From: Acanthornis magna
Lineage: Eukaryota > Chordata > Aves > Passeriformes > Acanthizidae
DNA length: 64,000 nucleotides
Assembly: GCA_036785705.1 (NCBI GenBank)
Contig: JAWUZG010000018.1
Span: 6,173,501 to 6,237,500, forward strand
Direction: 5' to 3'
The notes under the pieces are model-generated. The model was given only the letters and a program-made list of their open reading frames with translations, was not told the origin of the DNA and did not search any database. The position numbers and the translations under genes were made by a program. This document shows, piece after piece, positions 15,001-26,394 of the stretch. Numbering within the stretch: position 1 is the first letter of the stretch; each line of letters opens with the position of its first letter.

Positions 15001-18000
15001 CTGATATCAGTCATCTCCCTCCCAAGCATTTTTAAATCAAGAAATGGAACACAGGGCACAAGGTGCTTATACAATACATTTAAAGAATTCTCTCTTAGGG
15101 TTCTCCAGGAGCAATGAGATTATTAAAATGTTTAAAGCCTTCTAAATGAAGTCCATTCCATTTAAAAAATCTGGTTTAAAGCAGTTGGAAGAGGAGGAAG
15201 AAAAAGAAGATCCTGTTAGTGGCCCTCCGTGCTCTGCCCAGTAGCCCTTGAGAGATGCTGCATGAAGACGACCATATGTATTTCATTACAAACTGAAAAT
15301 GTGTTCTCTGAGCTACATCCTACAATTTTTAAGCAAAGGTGTCCAATCCAGCCTATATACAGGGAATATGTTCTTTCTGCATCCTCCTTCACAGAACCTG
15401 AGAGAAGCCAACAACTTAATCAGTGAATCAGGAAGTGGGTTTCACAGAGATACAGAAATGTTGTTCAGCTGATATGCAACACATTTTTTCACTTCTCTTA
15501 TTTACAGTGGTTTTAGACAGTGTTAAACAACAGTATCTGTCAGCAAAGAGAAATGTAGTACATTGACAGTAGGCTGCTTGCCCCAAAAATGTGGACATTT
15601 TGCTCTATCCACACAGGCCCTTCCCTCCTGCATGTGCTCTGCAGCACCTCAGTGGATGTCACATACAAGAGAGGAAAGAAGACATTCTGGATTCTTTCAT
15701 ATTTGTTTTTCCTATCAGGCTGGGAAACTTCAAAAAGAAGAGGATCAGGTCTCAGCTGACTCTTCCAGTACCGGCCTCCCTCATCCAGGGAGAAAGAAAA
15801 GCTCAGAACCACTAAGAGTAACAGCTTCCCAACTTTCTACCCCAAGCGGCAGTACAGTCAAGGGCAACCAGAGAGTTCACTGTCAGTCCTCTGTAGTCTG
15901 TCACTGGTGCTCAGGACACAGCTCTCACTCTGAAGCCACCCTACTCCCAGCATAAATGTTTTGCATAGTTTCTGTTCACTTGTACTTCTCACTCAGGGCA
16001 AAGAATATGTTTCAAGACTGTTCTCAAGGCAGCAGAGATCTTTGAACATGCTTGCCATTTTGTGGTTGGGTAACAGGCAGGGAAACACAGGAAACCACTG
16101 ATTAGAAACCAAATAAATTAGCAAAATAAGAAATGGACTTTTACATCAAAAGCTGTAACTTTGACGGAAGTCCTACTGCCTGTGTGGAGGCATCTGTGCT
16201 TGGGAGAAGAAAGCTTTTCCTATGCTCTAACTTCATGAAATACACTACAATACTGAAGATTCCAAAGCCCTGTGCACAGCAATTAAACTAGTGCAGGTTA
16301 CAAGACTAAAATGAGAGAGGCCAGAAGGAATGAACTTCACTTAGCACAGGTGTAGACCAGTGTGTGGCAGCCACACCTAATGAGAGCCATTACTAGTCTC
16401 AGCAGGGTCTCATAAAGGGCTCAGAAAGGGCACAGAGGGAGCTGTCCCAAAACCAGCTGGGAACTTACAAGTTTACTGATACCAACCTGCCATGGAGCAG
16501 GATACTGGCATTTCTTTAGTTAAGAATCATCAAGGTTAGGGCCTGTAAGTACAAAAACACAAATGCATAGCAGATCCTAATAATCTGATTTTGATCTCCT
16601 TTTCCACTGGGGAAATCACTTCAGATTGAGTTGAGGTGGGCAAAAGGACATTGGTGTTTCTATGATATCCAACTGCATGTGCTCCAGCATGACCAGCCAG
16701 GTCTGTGGGCATCTCCAGGTATTTGGTGCTACAAATCTCCCTGGAATTCACCTCATGAGCTCTGCAACAGGCTGATTGTTGGAGCACTGCACAGGGGCAC
16801 TAGATCCATTTGGAACCCCATTGACTGGTGGTGGTAATTGACAGTAAAGATCTCTGTGCACATAGAAAGTAATCCACTAATCCACCTGTTCCTGGCACAT
16901 GCTTTTGTTTTGTTTATTTCTGTTTTTATATCTCATCCATGGAGCCCTTCAAAAACCATGCAAAAAATAGAGCTGCCCATACTAAAGGGGTTCACAAGTT
17001 CCCTCAGGGTTATACTCTTATCTCTACCTATGTTAACACTGATGCCTACTTAGACTAAACACCCAAAACAATACCTGGGAGCATAAAACAAGAGCCGAGA
17101 GAGAAGCATATTCTGCTCTCCATAAATGGCAAGATTTAACGAGTGCTGCTGCAGATTTAGATGCTTTAGACTCACAGACAGTTCCAATCCTCTGAAAAGA
17201 CCAAGTTACAAGGTATCTTTCTGCTAGCAAACACAGGAAAAATATCTTATTGTACCCCTTGAGGATTTTATGGCAGCCTACTACCTCTGATACAATTGTG
17301 TTTTCAATGAAGTAACAACTATTTCTTCAGAATCAGTCACATTTACCACTGTGAAACAGTGCTGAAAGCTCAAACAGTGATTCCAACACACTCCTCTCAC
17401 CCTCCAGCTCCATCCCCCTGGGCATTTGTCTTGCAGTGACAATTGCTGGTGGTGGAGGGAAGCATGGGAATGAATTAATCATAAAAAGGCTCCTCAACAC
17501 CTGAGAAAAGCAAAGTTTCTCCACCACAGCTCAGCTAGGGAGGCCGAACTAAGCACTGATAAAATTTACAGGTGGAACAGCTCAATTCTCAATCACCATC
17601 ATCATTACTTATCGATATTACACAGCACGTAAATGCTACCAACTCAGAGCAGAACTAAAGTACACATCGTGCTCATACACATGCAGAGGGAAGACTGCTC
17701 TTTCCCTGTGCCACTTTCAGTCCAGGGGCCAGACAAGAGACAGTAACAGTGGTTAAAAAAAAGTGTTTTCACAGAGTGCAACTTGCCATCTGCTAAAACT
17801 GAACACGCTGGCCAGTAAACACAGGCCCACCGCTCTGCTGGAGTAAGGACACATCACAGGGCTTGGTGCTCCCAAATACACTGCTGCAGCACTCACGCAG
17901 CTTTACTGTGCCTCCCGTGACAAAGAAACAAAGTTCATCAAGAGAATGGGGGTAAAAACATTAAATACATCTACATCACTACTAGAACAAATTTTCAACA

Positions 18001-18754
18001 ATGTTACTGCACAGAAACCACAAAAAATAGCTTTTTTTGCTAATGACCAAACTATTTGTTTTTATGACTTCCCTTAAAAAAAAATTATCCCGTGATTTTC
18101 TTTTTAGGAAAAACAGATAATCATGAGGACATTAGAGAGATTAGAAGGATGCCAGAAATGAACAATAATCTCTGTGTGTAAGTACATTTCTAAAAATGTG
18201 CCTGTCAGATACACAATAGACAGGTACTATTATATCTAGATACTGTCCTATCCAGATGGTGCCATTAAAGAGCTAGCAAAAGTAAGCTATAAAAAAAAAT
18301 TATAAGGTCAAAATAAATGTTATTCAGAGAAATAATTATTAGTCTACAAGAGTAGAAAAAGTACAAACACTGAGAAAGAAGCACTGTTGTTTCATTATAC
18401 TGCTAAACAAAGCCAGAAAAATCATCTTAAACACAGGTAAAGTTTCACTAATACTGGTTTTAGTCACAGAATCTTAAGACTGTTCAATGATCTTGAAGTG
18501 TCAGACTCTAGGCATTTAAATGAAACTGGACTACACATTAAAAGGAGCCCTGATCAAAACATCAGAACACGAAGACCAGTTTGCATGACCTGTGAGAGTC
18601 TTTTCTTCTCTAATTCCTGGGCTGTACTAGGAAACAGTCAAAGGAACAAAGAAACCACAGATGTGATTTTCTATAGTCCTGCCTCTTTTAGGTGTTATGG
18701 TGATAACCATTACTTTAATATCAAAGTGCAAAGTTAATGTAGAGCAAAAGCCAT

Positions 18755-18860
18755 CCTAAGAGAAGTACTATTATCCTCACCTTGCAGGTAGGAAACTGCA
18801 AAATCACCTATGTAAGGCAAGTGGTATTTCAGAAGATACTGGTGAGGTAACTGGCAAATC
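18755..18860 (-). repeat. Possible MIR-like SINE fossil
   Basis: TACTATTATCCTCACCTTGC followed by AGGTAGGAAACTGCAAAATC resembles the antisense MIR phrase 'ATTATTATCCCCATTTTACAGATGAGGAAACTGAGGC'. Only this core is recognisable, so confidence is low. Confidence 0.35.
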
Positions 18861-19285
18861 TCTTTGGTACTACTATTGAGCTTCAATTTAATGCAACAGC
18901 TGTTCATTTGGAACCTCATGCTCTGTCTCTGGCCAAGCCTTAAATTTCCCCAAGGCATCACCGTGACCACCTCAGCTCTGCTTAGAGCTCGCAGACGTGG
19001 TGAGGGGGCTGCACAGAGCACCACCAGCTCTGCCAAGGGCTCTCAGTCCCGCAAGACAGCAGCACGCCAGCACCTCTCCTCTTTGCACAACAGCCTCATG
19101 CAGGGCTGACGACATCTAACAGGATTCGTAAGCACAGCACTTCTCCACTCAGCGCACCGAAGTCAGCAAGTCCAGCAGATGTGCCGAACTTTCCCAGGCA
19201 TGCTTGTTAAGATTGTCAGGGATCAACCCGGGGACCATCCCCATCTCCTTCCTGCTGCAGAAGTCCAAGCTCAGATTTACTGGCT

Positions 19286-19508
19286 GAATCACAGAATCAC
19301 AGAATGGTTTGGTTTGGAAAGGACCTTAAACATCATCCAGTTCCAAGACCCCTGACACAGGCAGGAAACCTTCCACTAGACCAGGTATCTCAAAGCCTCA
19401 TCCAGCCTCGCCTTGGACAGCTCCAGGGATGGGGTGCCCACAACTTCAATGGGCAGCTTTTTCCAGTCTCTCGCCACCCTTGCAGTGGAGAATTTTCTCC
19501 TTCCTAAA
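19286..19508 (-). mobile_element. CR1 LINE 3' end
   Basis: Read on the plus strand it begins GAATCACAGAATCACAGAAT, the reverse complement of the (ATTCTGTGATT)n terminal repeat of CR1. It continues GGTTTGGAAAGGACCTTAAA, GGAAACCTTCCACTAGACCA, CTCATCCAGCCTCGCCTTGG and GGGATGGGGTGCCCACAACT. It is 5'-truncated, as is usual for CR1. Divergence is modest. Confidence 0.95.
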
Positions 19509-22500
19509 GAAGCAAGGCCCGGCAAAGGATCCCATTCATTATTTCTTTAAAAGTGATTTTGTCATTGGTGATTTCTTAGTTTTAAATTATTATTACTGGG
19601 ACAGGGGGTTGGAGACGGGAATGTTTAGTAAGGAATGTGAGACTTTGAGAATGAAAATGCTGAAGGAATGTTGCAGGTCATCAAGTTTCATTCTGAGCTA
19701 CAGCAAGAAGTCATATACTGCAGATTACTTTGAACCTGTACTTTCAGGTTTTGCTTAAATGAAGTTGAAGTTGAGTTGTCAGAACATAGAAGGATCCCAC
19801 TTGACTGTACTGCAAATTCTCCTTTATGTGAACAACCTTTGGTCTTAACTGACAGAACCATAAAATATATTTGGACAGGCAAAGCGCTTGGCATAGAAGT
19901 GTCTGTAATCTAGGCAGTTTTATGTTTTAAATTCATAAAGCAGTACATACCTTACAGAGCTTCTCCTTTTAGCAGAACAATTACTGTTTTTATGAAAAGC
20001 TCATCATTTTCCCTTTCTGTTCATTCAAAAAGGATCTACTACTCTATTGAATTTTAATAAAATCAAAAGGGATGTCCTCATTTCTTTCTCCAGAGATCTG
20101 TATCAGTAGATTTCTAAGACCATCAAGCTTGAGAAGAATTCATTATGTTCCCGCTGTGATATGTGTACTGCTATCCCCAGTCTAAACACATACCTAATGA
20201 TTGTTACTAAGCCAGATTTGGTTTATCATGCACATATAATACATCAGCAGTATCACAGGGAGGATTTCAATCTGGTGTCTCTCTTGAATGTACATTGCTA
20301 AATTTCCCTCCTGGATTTAAACTGAGCTTGTCCCAACAGCACAGTAGCATTGGTATAATGGCTTGCTCCTAAGCAAACCAGGTAATGCCAGCTAAACCAG
20401 CAAACCAGGTAAAACCAGGTATGGCTGCAGGCGTGGAGGGCTGTTGGAGGAGGATTTTGAAGCATGTTTGAAACACACATTTACTAATTAAAGTATGTAT
20501 CAATTTTAAGTGTCTAGCTAGGGGATGAGGAGAGGTGCTCTCTTTCCTTTAGCAGTCAGAATTTGCTGAAATGCAGAGAGAGCTCAGCAGGCAGCAATAT
20601 GACTTACAGCAAGATGTAAGGCTGGTAGAGAGGGAAAACAGTAGAGGCAAATAGATGAAGTAAGCCAGAAACTTAATACCATTAAAAAAGAAAAAGGAAA
20701 AAGAAATGTTAAACTCCTGAGTTACTTCAATCAGATTAAAATCATTCCACTTTCCATGTGGGATTCTGCTGTTCCATTCAAATATGATTATTGGGTTTGG
20801 TTTCTGTTTGTTTTTATAATCACACTATCATCTCAAGGAATTTTAAGAAAAACCCTCCCTATGGGAAATCTGCTTTTCACTTTGCAATATATCTGCCATT
20901 TATCAAAGGTCTGAGCTGTCAGAATTTTTGACCTCATGCTCCCTTTAGTTTCATAAAACGTAGTCTGGCTACTCTGCAGAAACACCACCCAAACCTTACC
21001 ACAAATGGACTTTTGCCCAGTTTGCATAGATAACTACATTTACCATTACAGGTAATGCTACAGTAATATTGAAGTCAATGCTTTTTATAGTTTTCCTTAC
21101 AATTTATTGCAAACTGAACAAAACAGAAAACCAGTTAAACAAAATATCTGCCAGAAGAATACATATAATGCTCACTGGGCTCTACAAATCATATATGGTG
21201 AAACTGTATCAAAAATACTAATAGTTCCTAAATTAAACAAAGTATCTGTATATCAAATACAGAAAAGTCTGGATGTGCTAAAGTTTTTGTGTGTAGCAAT
21301 ATCTGTAGTGCTGTAAGTCTTCCTTTCTGGTAAGGTGCTGCTAAATATTTACGTCTTGAAAAGAAATGGTGTGTATATTTACATTTATTTTCCATAACAA
21401 AAAGCTACATGTTTGTGGGAGATCCTGACATCAAGTTACTGGACAAATAAGCACCTGCATGGACTTAATATTTTGACAACAAACAAAAAAAGGAAATACT
21501 GGCACCATGAAACTGCAGACTTGGAAGTAGCTGGCCGAAGTCCTGCTCACAACACTTCAGCAGTCTGCACACAGCATGAAGAGCAGCCCCTGAATCAAAA
21601 TCAATTGTGAATACGAGTCTTACTCTCCCCCTGTTTCTGCTTTGGCTTTGATTTTTTATTTTTTTTTTTTAATTGGCTAGTATTAATGCAGAATGGGAAT
21701 TCTTTAGGGGGGTCAAAATAATATAGTTTTGCAAACAAAGTTGTTTATCTAGAACCAAAAAAAAGCTCCTGAGATGACAAGGTCTCTCCTAAGGGAAAGT
21801 AGGATTTTTAAAAGCTGTCATGAATTGACTGTTTTCCCCCCAAATCAGAAAGAGCTGCATATTTTTAGTAAATCTAGGCACATGCATATTTAGCTTAACA
21901 CACTGGGGGCTATTCTTTCAGCTTGCTACCTGTGTACATTCCAATTCTCAGTGTTATTTATCAGTTACACAGATGTCAGTTACTTGCCCTTCCCACAATA
22001 AATGGTGTGTTGCACCACCCACCTGTCATGTCTTCAGTTTATGATATTTTAAGACTGGTAGCAAAATTAGTTCCACTTGCATGAGCCTTTGTTTGGAAGT
22101 AAGACCGCACAACAGATTTCTCTGGGCAGAGGGGACAGAGAGCAGAAACACTAATTGCAGGAATTCGCTAACCAGATACACTCTTGCTGTGACAAGTACT
22201 GGCTTTGCAAGACTTGCGTCACCAGTGATGGTTTTGACTCTACATCCCACTGCCAAGAAAGGTTGGGGACATGCTTCTAGTTTATAGGATTTGTAAATAA
22301 TTACTAGAGTACAAAATAAAGTAAGGAGGGCACAGAGCAGGAAGCAATTTGCACACCTCCCGGTACAGCTCTCTCTCGGCAAAGCAAGGAAGTGTACCCT
22401 GATCTTCCCAGTGATTCAAGCCCACTTTACAGTTTGTGCAACCATATCCTCTGCTGCGCTATCAAAGCCACCATTTCTCTAACTCACAAAACTAACAGCA

Positions 22501-25500
22501 TTACAAGAGGATAACAAGAAAATGTCAGACTTCTACAGTACAGGAAATAAGGAGGAAGAGAGAGGATCAATGTAATTTATAGCCTCCCTAGTTTCTTTCA
22601 AGATGTCATGCAACCAAAAATCTCACGCTCCTACTATTGCAGCACAAGATGATTTACGCGATGCAAATTATTTTTTTAAAACTCCATGTGTACATCAACC
22701 TAACCTCTGCCCCTCTCACATTTATGTACTTGCCCTTGTTCCACACATCAGTACTTCATGGCAGCACTTTCAATGAACTATTCATGCAGGTGAACATCCC
22801 TCAGAGATGCAGCTGCCCCCTCTGCTTTTATGGTTATTTGTCTCTTCATCATGGAGCTCAAAGGAATAATCCTATTGCATATTTCTTCTTCATTTATTTT
22901 ACTAGGTGAGGTGTTTAAGAGGATATGTGGTCATCTGGAGCTCATCACTGTCAAATTTTCAGCCACAGAGCTGTAAAGGGTAAAGGAACTAGTTTAGCTC
23001 CTTGGTTTACAAAGTGCTGAGTACCTCCAATGAGGTGCCAAATGCGTGTGGTGACACTTTAGGATTGCTGAGTGCCTCCTGAGGTTCGAAGGGCCTGATC
23101 CAAAACCCCACTGTAGGAATGACAGCCCTCCCCTTGACTGCAATGCACCTGGGGTAGAACAGCATTTCATGGCTCAAGCCTGTGTTTCCAAGGCAAGGAG
23201 AAACTTGCCATAGATTTAAGAACACAGGTAAGGTGGCAGGTTTGAGAAGCACTGGATCATAGCGTTTCTACCCCTAAAAAACTCTTTGTAATACAAATAA
23301 ATACATACATATATGTTTTTAAAAATAGACATTGAAGATTACCTTAAATATGTTTGGGATCAGGTGCTTATTTTCAATTGTTTTAATATCACATACAAAC
23401 ATGCAGCAAAATTCTTTCCAATCCCCTTGAACCCATCCTATTTCCTTTGAGCTTCACATATTTCTTCCACTTCTTAAAAAAAAATAAATTCTACAAACTG
23501 TCTTTACAAATCATTTTTCTCTGAAAGCCTTTGTTAAAATCAGCTCTTCTTCTGGAAGCGTGCAATAAAACAAAGCTAACTAACAAGAAAAGATGCTGAA
23601 AAAAATGCTGACAGTCATACTGTAAAATATCCAGTGCAAAGACTGGCTGCTTTCATTTGGGTTAAGGCAGCAAAGAGTCTTTCATTACCAGGTCACTTGT
23701 TCAAATACAGTCTTGCTCGACAGTAATCACCTGATGGCAGGCAGAGTAAGCATCATATTTTTTAAGTAACTCTGCAAAAGTATTTTTTGTTTAATGTATA
23801 AATAATGTAGAGAATGTCTGCAGGCATTCATGATGAGTGCGTCATCCTGCAATACTGAATTAGTAGATAGCAACTAAGCAAACAAAAAAAGAACTAAGTT
23901 GCAGCGTAGACTGTAACCATTTTCATTTATTCTGACAGTTGCCATTTATCTTTGCTTTTGAAGAGAATATGTGGTAGTATTCTAGTGAGCTGTAGCATAC
24001 TGTGAAAAAATAATAACATTTTAGCAATACAAGCCCTCACTGCAGCATCTGTTATTAAATCTTTGCAGAGAGGCGAGGCGAGACCGCTAGTCATAACTGT
24101 GGATTAGCAAGGTTCTACTATATTCATTTTAGAGTGCAGAACGCTTTGCATGAAAGCTGTTACTTGCCTTCTATGACAAAAAATGAACTTATGCCAACTT
24201 TTTAATACTGAATTCTTCAAGGAAGCAGTCCTAACAGCCAGCAAGCACTGCCCACAAAAAGACGGCAGCAGTCTAATAGCAGAGAAATGGAGGAAGGACA
24301 GAATCAGAACAGCTGATGCTGCTGATTTGCAACACTTTCTTTTCACAGAAAATGACCATCATCTTACACTTCCTTCCTGAGCAAATCAAAAACTGCCTTT
24401 GAAAGTGTCAAGCTTTATGATGCTGACTTCAACTCTGACACCTGATTATACAAGAGCATTAACATAAGCGCTCAGCACGCTCCAGGGAATCACTGCATCC
24501 TCATCAGTGGAGCCTTAGCAGCTCCACATCCTGGCTAAGACCCTAGCAAAACAGGACTTCAGGTCTTAGAGAAAGGATGATAATTCACATACTTATGAGA
24601 AGTATAACACACGCACTCTGAACCGAGCCAAGTTTAAGTAAACTTTATACTAAATTCACAAAGTTCAAGCAGAGTCAGAGCTTAGCTGAACTGTCATAAA
24701 AACTCTCAGGAGTTTTCCAGAAACACTAAAATCCTCCAGGAGGAAGTTCATCTTAAGCCTTCATAACGGTATTTTCCTGACTGTGAAGTTACACAGACAG
24801 CGCAAGGTGCTATGTAATATTTACCCATGACGCCCACTGTTATGATATAATGTTTCAGTGAAGGATAAGTTAGAAGCAGCAAATCCCTGGAACCACCCGT
24901 GCGAATACACAATCATTAATGGATCAATACATGAAGAAGTGGAGACAAGCTGAAATCGAGAATTAGTTAAAAAAATACTAGGGGCATTCACTGTAGGAGC
25001 TGCTAAAACAGATAAAGGCAAGACACACTGCTTTAACTGTGAAAAGTTGTGAATGCTGATGTTCTAATGCAGTATCACCGGTCCCAGCGCACAATTTTTA
25101 TCCACCGATGTGGCTCGGAGAGCTGCTGCTCTTCCGAACCTTTGCGGGACGCCCCTACGCTCCGGCGGCGCCCGGCGGGGCCGTCCCGCTCACTCACTCC
25201 TGCTGCTCACACCACCTCAAACTCAGAGCTGCGTTTTATTTTCGGTTTGTTTCGGGTTTTTCTTTCCCCGGCGCTTGAGGAGACAGAGCGCGGCGTGGGG
25301 GAGATTACACGGGGATGACTGAATCGCGGTGAATCGATTAAGCCTCGACAATTTAATCTGGGACTTCGTGCGGGGCTGACGGCGATAATCCCCGCGCCGC
25401 AGTTCGTCGCTGCCTCTCCTTTACCCGGCTACCCCGGCACAGAGCCGGGGGCACGCCGACCGCACACGGACACCGCCTCGCCCGTCCGGAGCCAAGCCGC

Positions 25501-25777
25501 CCTCCTCCTCCTCGCAGCGCGGCGCACACCGCGCACCGGGCGCCTCTGCAAGATGCGCGCTCGCAAACTTTCCAAACTTCTGGGGAAGTGGCGAGGGGTA
25601 CGCGGGGCCGGCCCGACCACGGTGGCGCTTCGCCTCCGGAGGCACATCACCGTCGGCAGCACCCCGAGCGCTACCCGCGGGAAGTCCCACGCCCCGGGCC
25701 GGCCAGAGGGAGGCAGGGGCAGCGCGCTCCGGCCGCACCGAGGCCGGCGGAGGGCAGGTTGCGCCCCGCAAGTTGGG

Positions 25778-25821
25778 AGAGCAAAGCAACGGCAAGCGCT
25801 TTGCAAAAGAGCAAAGCAACG
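25778..25821. repeat. Duplicated 14-bp motif just inside SORCS2 intron 1
   Basis: AGAGCAAAGCAACG occurs at 25778-25791 and again at 25808-25821, exactly 30 bp apart, about 35-80 bp past the splice donor. This looks like a partial tandem duplication. Confidence 0.8.
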
Positions 25822-25854
25822 ACAACCCCAAACCCCGCCCGCACTGCCCCTCGC

Positions 25855-25860
25855 ACTCAC
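25855..25860 (-). other. SORCS2: SORCS2 exon 1 splice donor (GTGAGT)
   Basis: On the minus strand the exon ends AGCAGC followed directly by GTGAGT, an excellent match to the U1 consensus. SORCS-family similarity stops at exactly this point: codon 123 is Ser of NSS, and the next family residues (Val-Ile-Leu) are not encoded downstream. The intron is therefore phase 0. Reading on into the intron gives SARGSAGG and similar low-complexity sequence unlike the family. Confidence 0.9.
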
Positions 25861-26229
25861 GCTGCTGTTCTCGCCCGTCCAGTGCACCATCGCCTGGTTG
25901 TGAGATGCGTCCCCTTTCAGCACGAAGGAGGTGCTGATGAGGGAGACCTGCTCCCGGCCGGCCGCCAAGGATGCTCTCCTGGAGCGGCTGCTCTCCGCCG
26001 CCTCCCCGTCGCCGTGCCGCGGCTCCGGCGGGCTGCGCGCCCCGCGGGTCAGGGCTACGGGGCGCGGGCGGCCGCAGGGCTCCGCGCAGCGCGGCGCGGC
26101 CGCGGCGCCCAGCAGCGGCGGCAGCAGCAGCAGCAGCAGCAGCAGCGGCGGCGGCGGCGGCGGCAGCGGCAGGCGGGTAGCCCCGCGCGGAGCGGCAGCG
26201 GCGGACACGCGTGGCCCGCCGTGCGCCAT
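25861..26229 (-). CDS. SORCS2: SORCS2 first coding exon (VPS10-domain sorting receptor, N-terminus)
   Basis: SORCS2 is a type I membrane receptor of the VPS10p (sortilin) family that binds proneurotrophins and acts in neuronal sorting and signalling. Only the first 123 codons are here. The start at 26229 has a perfect GCCACCATGG context, and the protein begins MAHGGP, close to my memory of mammalian SORCS2 (MAHRGP). Residues 21-40 are a Pro6/Leu8 run forming a signal-peptide core, with likely cleavage after the following GAAAA. Residues 46-90 are a basic, Pro-rich propeptide with RSRR at 82-85, a furin-type site. Residues 94-123 contain [17 protein letters not shown] and end in NSS (N-glycosylation sequon, 121-123), the conserved entry to the first propeller blade. 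SORCS1 and SORCS3 instead read [19 protein letters not shown] there, which favours SORCS2. The exon ends in phase 0 at a GTGAGT donor. An upstream in-frame ATG at 26415 exists but has no family resemblance. The remaining exons lie beyond position 1 of the window. Confidence 0.93.
26110..26171 (-). repeat. SORCS2: CTG/CCG trinucleotide repeat coding the signal-peptide Leu and Pro runs
   Basis: On the plus strand the array is (CAG)2(CGG)2(CAG)8(CGG)6, then CAG CGG. Read on the coding strand it gives Pro6, Leu8, Pro2, Leu2, the hydrophobic part of the SORCS2 signal peptide. The Leu codons are a pure CTG run of eight. Such arrays are prone to slippage, so length variation between individuals is plausible. 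Confidence 0.9.
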
Positions 26230-26285
26230 GGTGGCTCTCCGGCGTGGTAGTGACAGGCGGGGAGGTGGCGGGGAGGGAGGGAGAC

Positions 26286-26314
26286 ACCGCGGCGGAGGGC
26301 GGGGGCGGGGGAGG
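26286..26314 (-). promoter_or_regulatory. Clustered GC boxes (Sp1/KLF type) upstream of the SORCS2 start
   Basis: The plus strand reads GGCGGAGGGCGGGGGCGGGG, two overlapping GGGCGG/GGGGCGGGG motifs about 60-85 bp upstream of the ATG. Sp1 and KLF factors bind this motif in TATA-less promoters. It could lie in the core promoter or in the 5' UTR, depending on where transcription starts. Confidence 0.55.
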
Positions 26315-26333
26315 GCTGTAACCGGAGCGGGGC

Positions 26334-26387
26334 TCAGCGGCAGCGCCGTGCGCGGGGCTGTGCGCCCAGCCGGGGCGGCGCCGCCAT
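26334..26387 (-). other. Candidate upstream ORF (17 codons) in the SORCS2 leader
   Basis: An ATG at 26387 with G at +4 opens a 17-residue frame ([17 protein letters not shown]) that stops at 26334, about 105 bp before the SORCS2 start. It is in a different frame from the main coding sequence. It matters only if transcription starts upstream of 26387, which the sequence does not settle. The same frame is open further upstream, to an ATG at 26588. Its ATG lies inside the CTCF/YY1-like motif, so the ATG may be there because of the DNA site. Confidence 0.3.
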
Positions 26388-26394
26388 CTGCTGG
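26380..26394 (-). promoter_or_regulatory. Candidate CTCF site (also YY1-like) at the SORCS2 promoter
   Basis: The minus strand reads CCAGCAGATGGCGGC, which fits every position of the CTCF consensus as I recall it (CCASYAGRKGGCRSY). The inner AGATGGCGGC also resembles a YY1 site. It lies about 150 bp upstream of the start codon, inside the CpG island. Binding is inferred from the motif only. Confidence 0.5.

Larger units (their letters stand above)
1..25854 (-). other. SORCS2: SORCS2 intron 1 (5' portion; continues beyond the window)
   Basis: All of the window left of the exon 1 donor should be first-intron sequence. In other vertebrates SORCS2 intron 1 is known to be very long. No acceptor plus exon encoding the next SORCS2 residues (starting Val-Ile-Leu-Ile-Leu) was found on the minus strand, so exon 2 lies outside. 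The DNA is AT-rich and mostly unique. Recognisable content is limited to an old CR1 (5.8-6.1 kb), MIR-like fragments (7.3, 8.3 and 18.8 kb), an LTR fragment (8.9 kb) and a CR1 3' end (19.3 kb). I see no nested gene; the longest open frames outside the CpG island are around 100-130 codons with no family resemblance. Confidence 0.85.

Noticed and set aside
15563..15955. 130-codon plus-strand open frame in intron 1
   Set aside because: No homology recognised, no promoter or splice context, composition like the surrounding intron.
22026..22382. 118-codon minus-strand open frame with a hydrophobic N-terminal stretch
   Set aside because: It looks like a possible signal anchor, but no family is recognised and nothing around it suggests an exon. 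Chance is likelier.
1..25854. PSAPL1, which lies within SORCS2 in mammals as I recall
   Set aside because: No saposin-like cysteine-patterned frame was seen in this part of the intron; it may be absent or outside the window.
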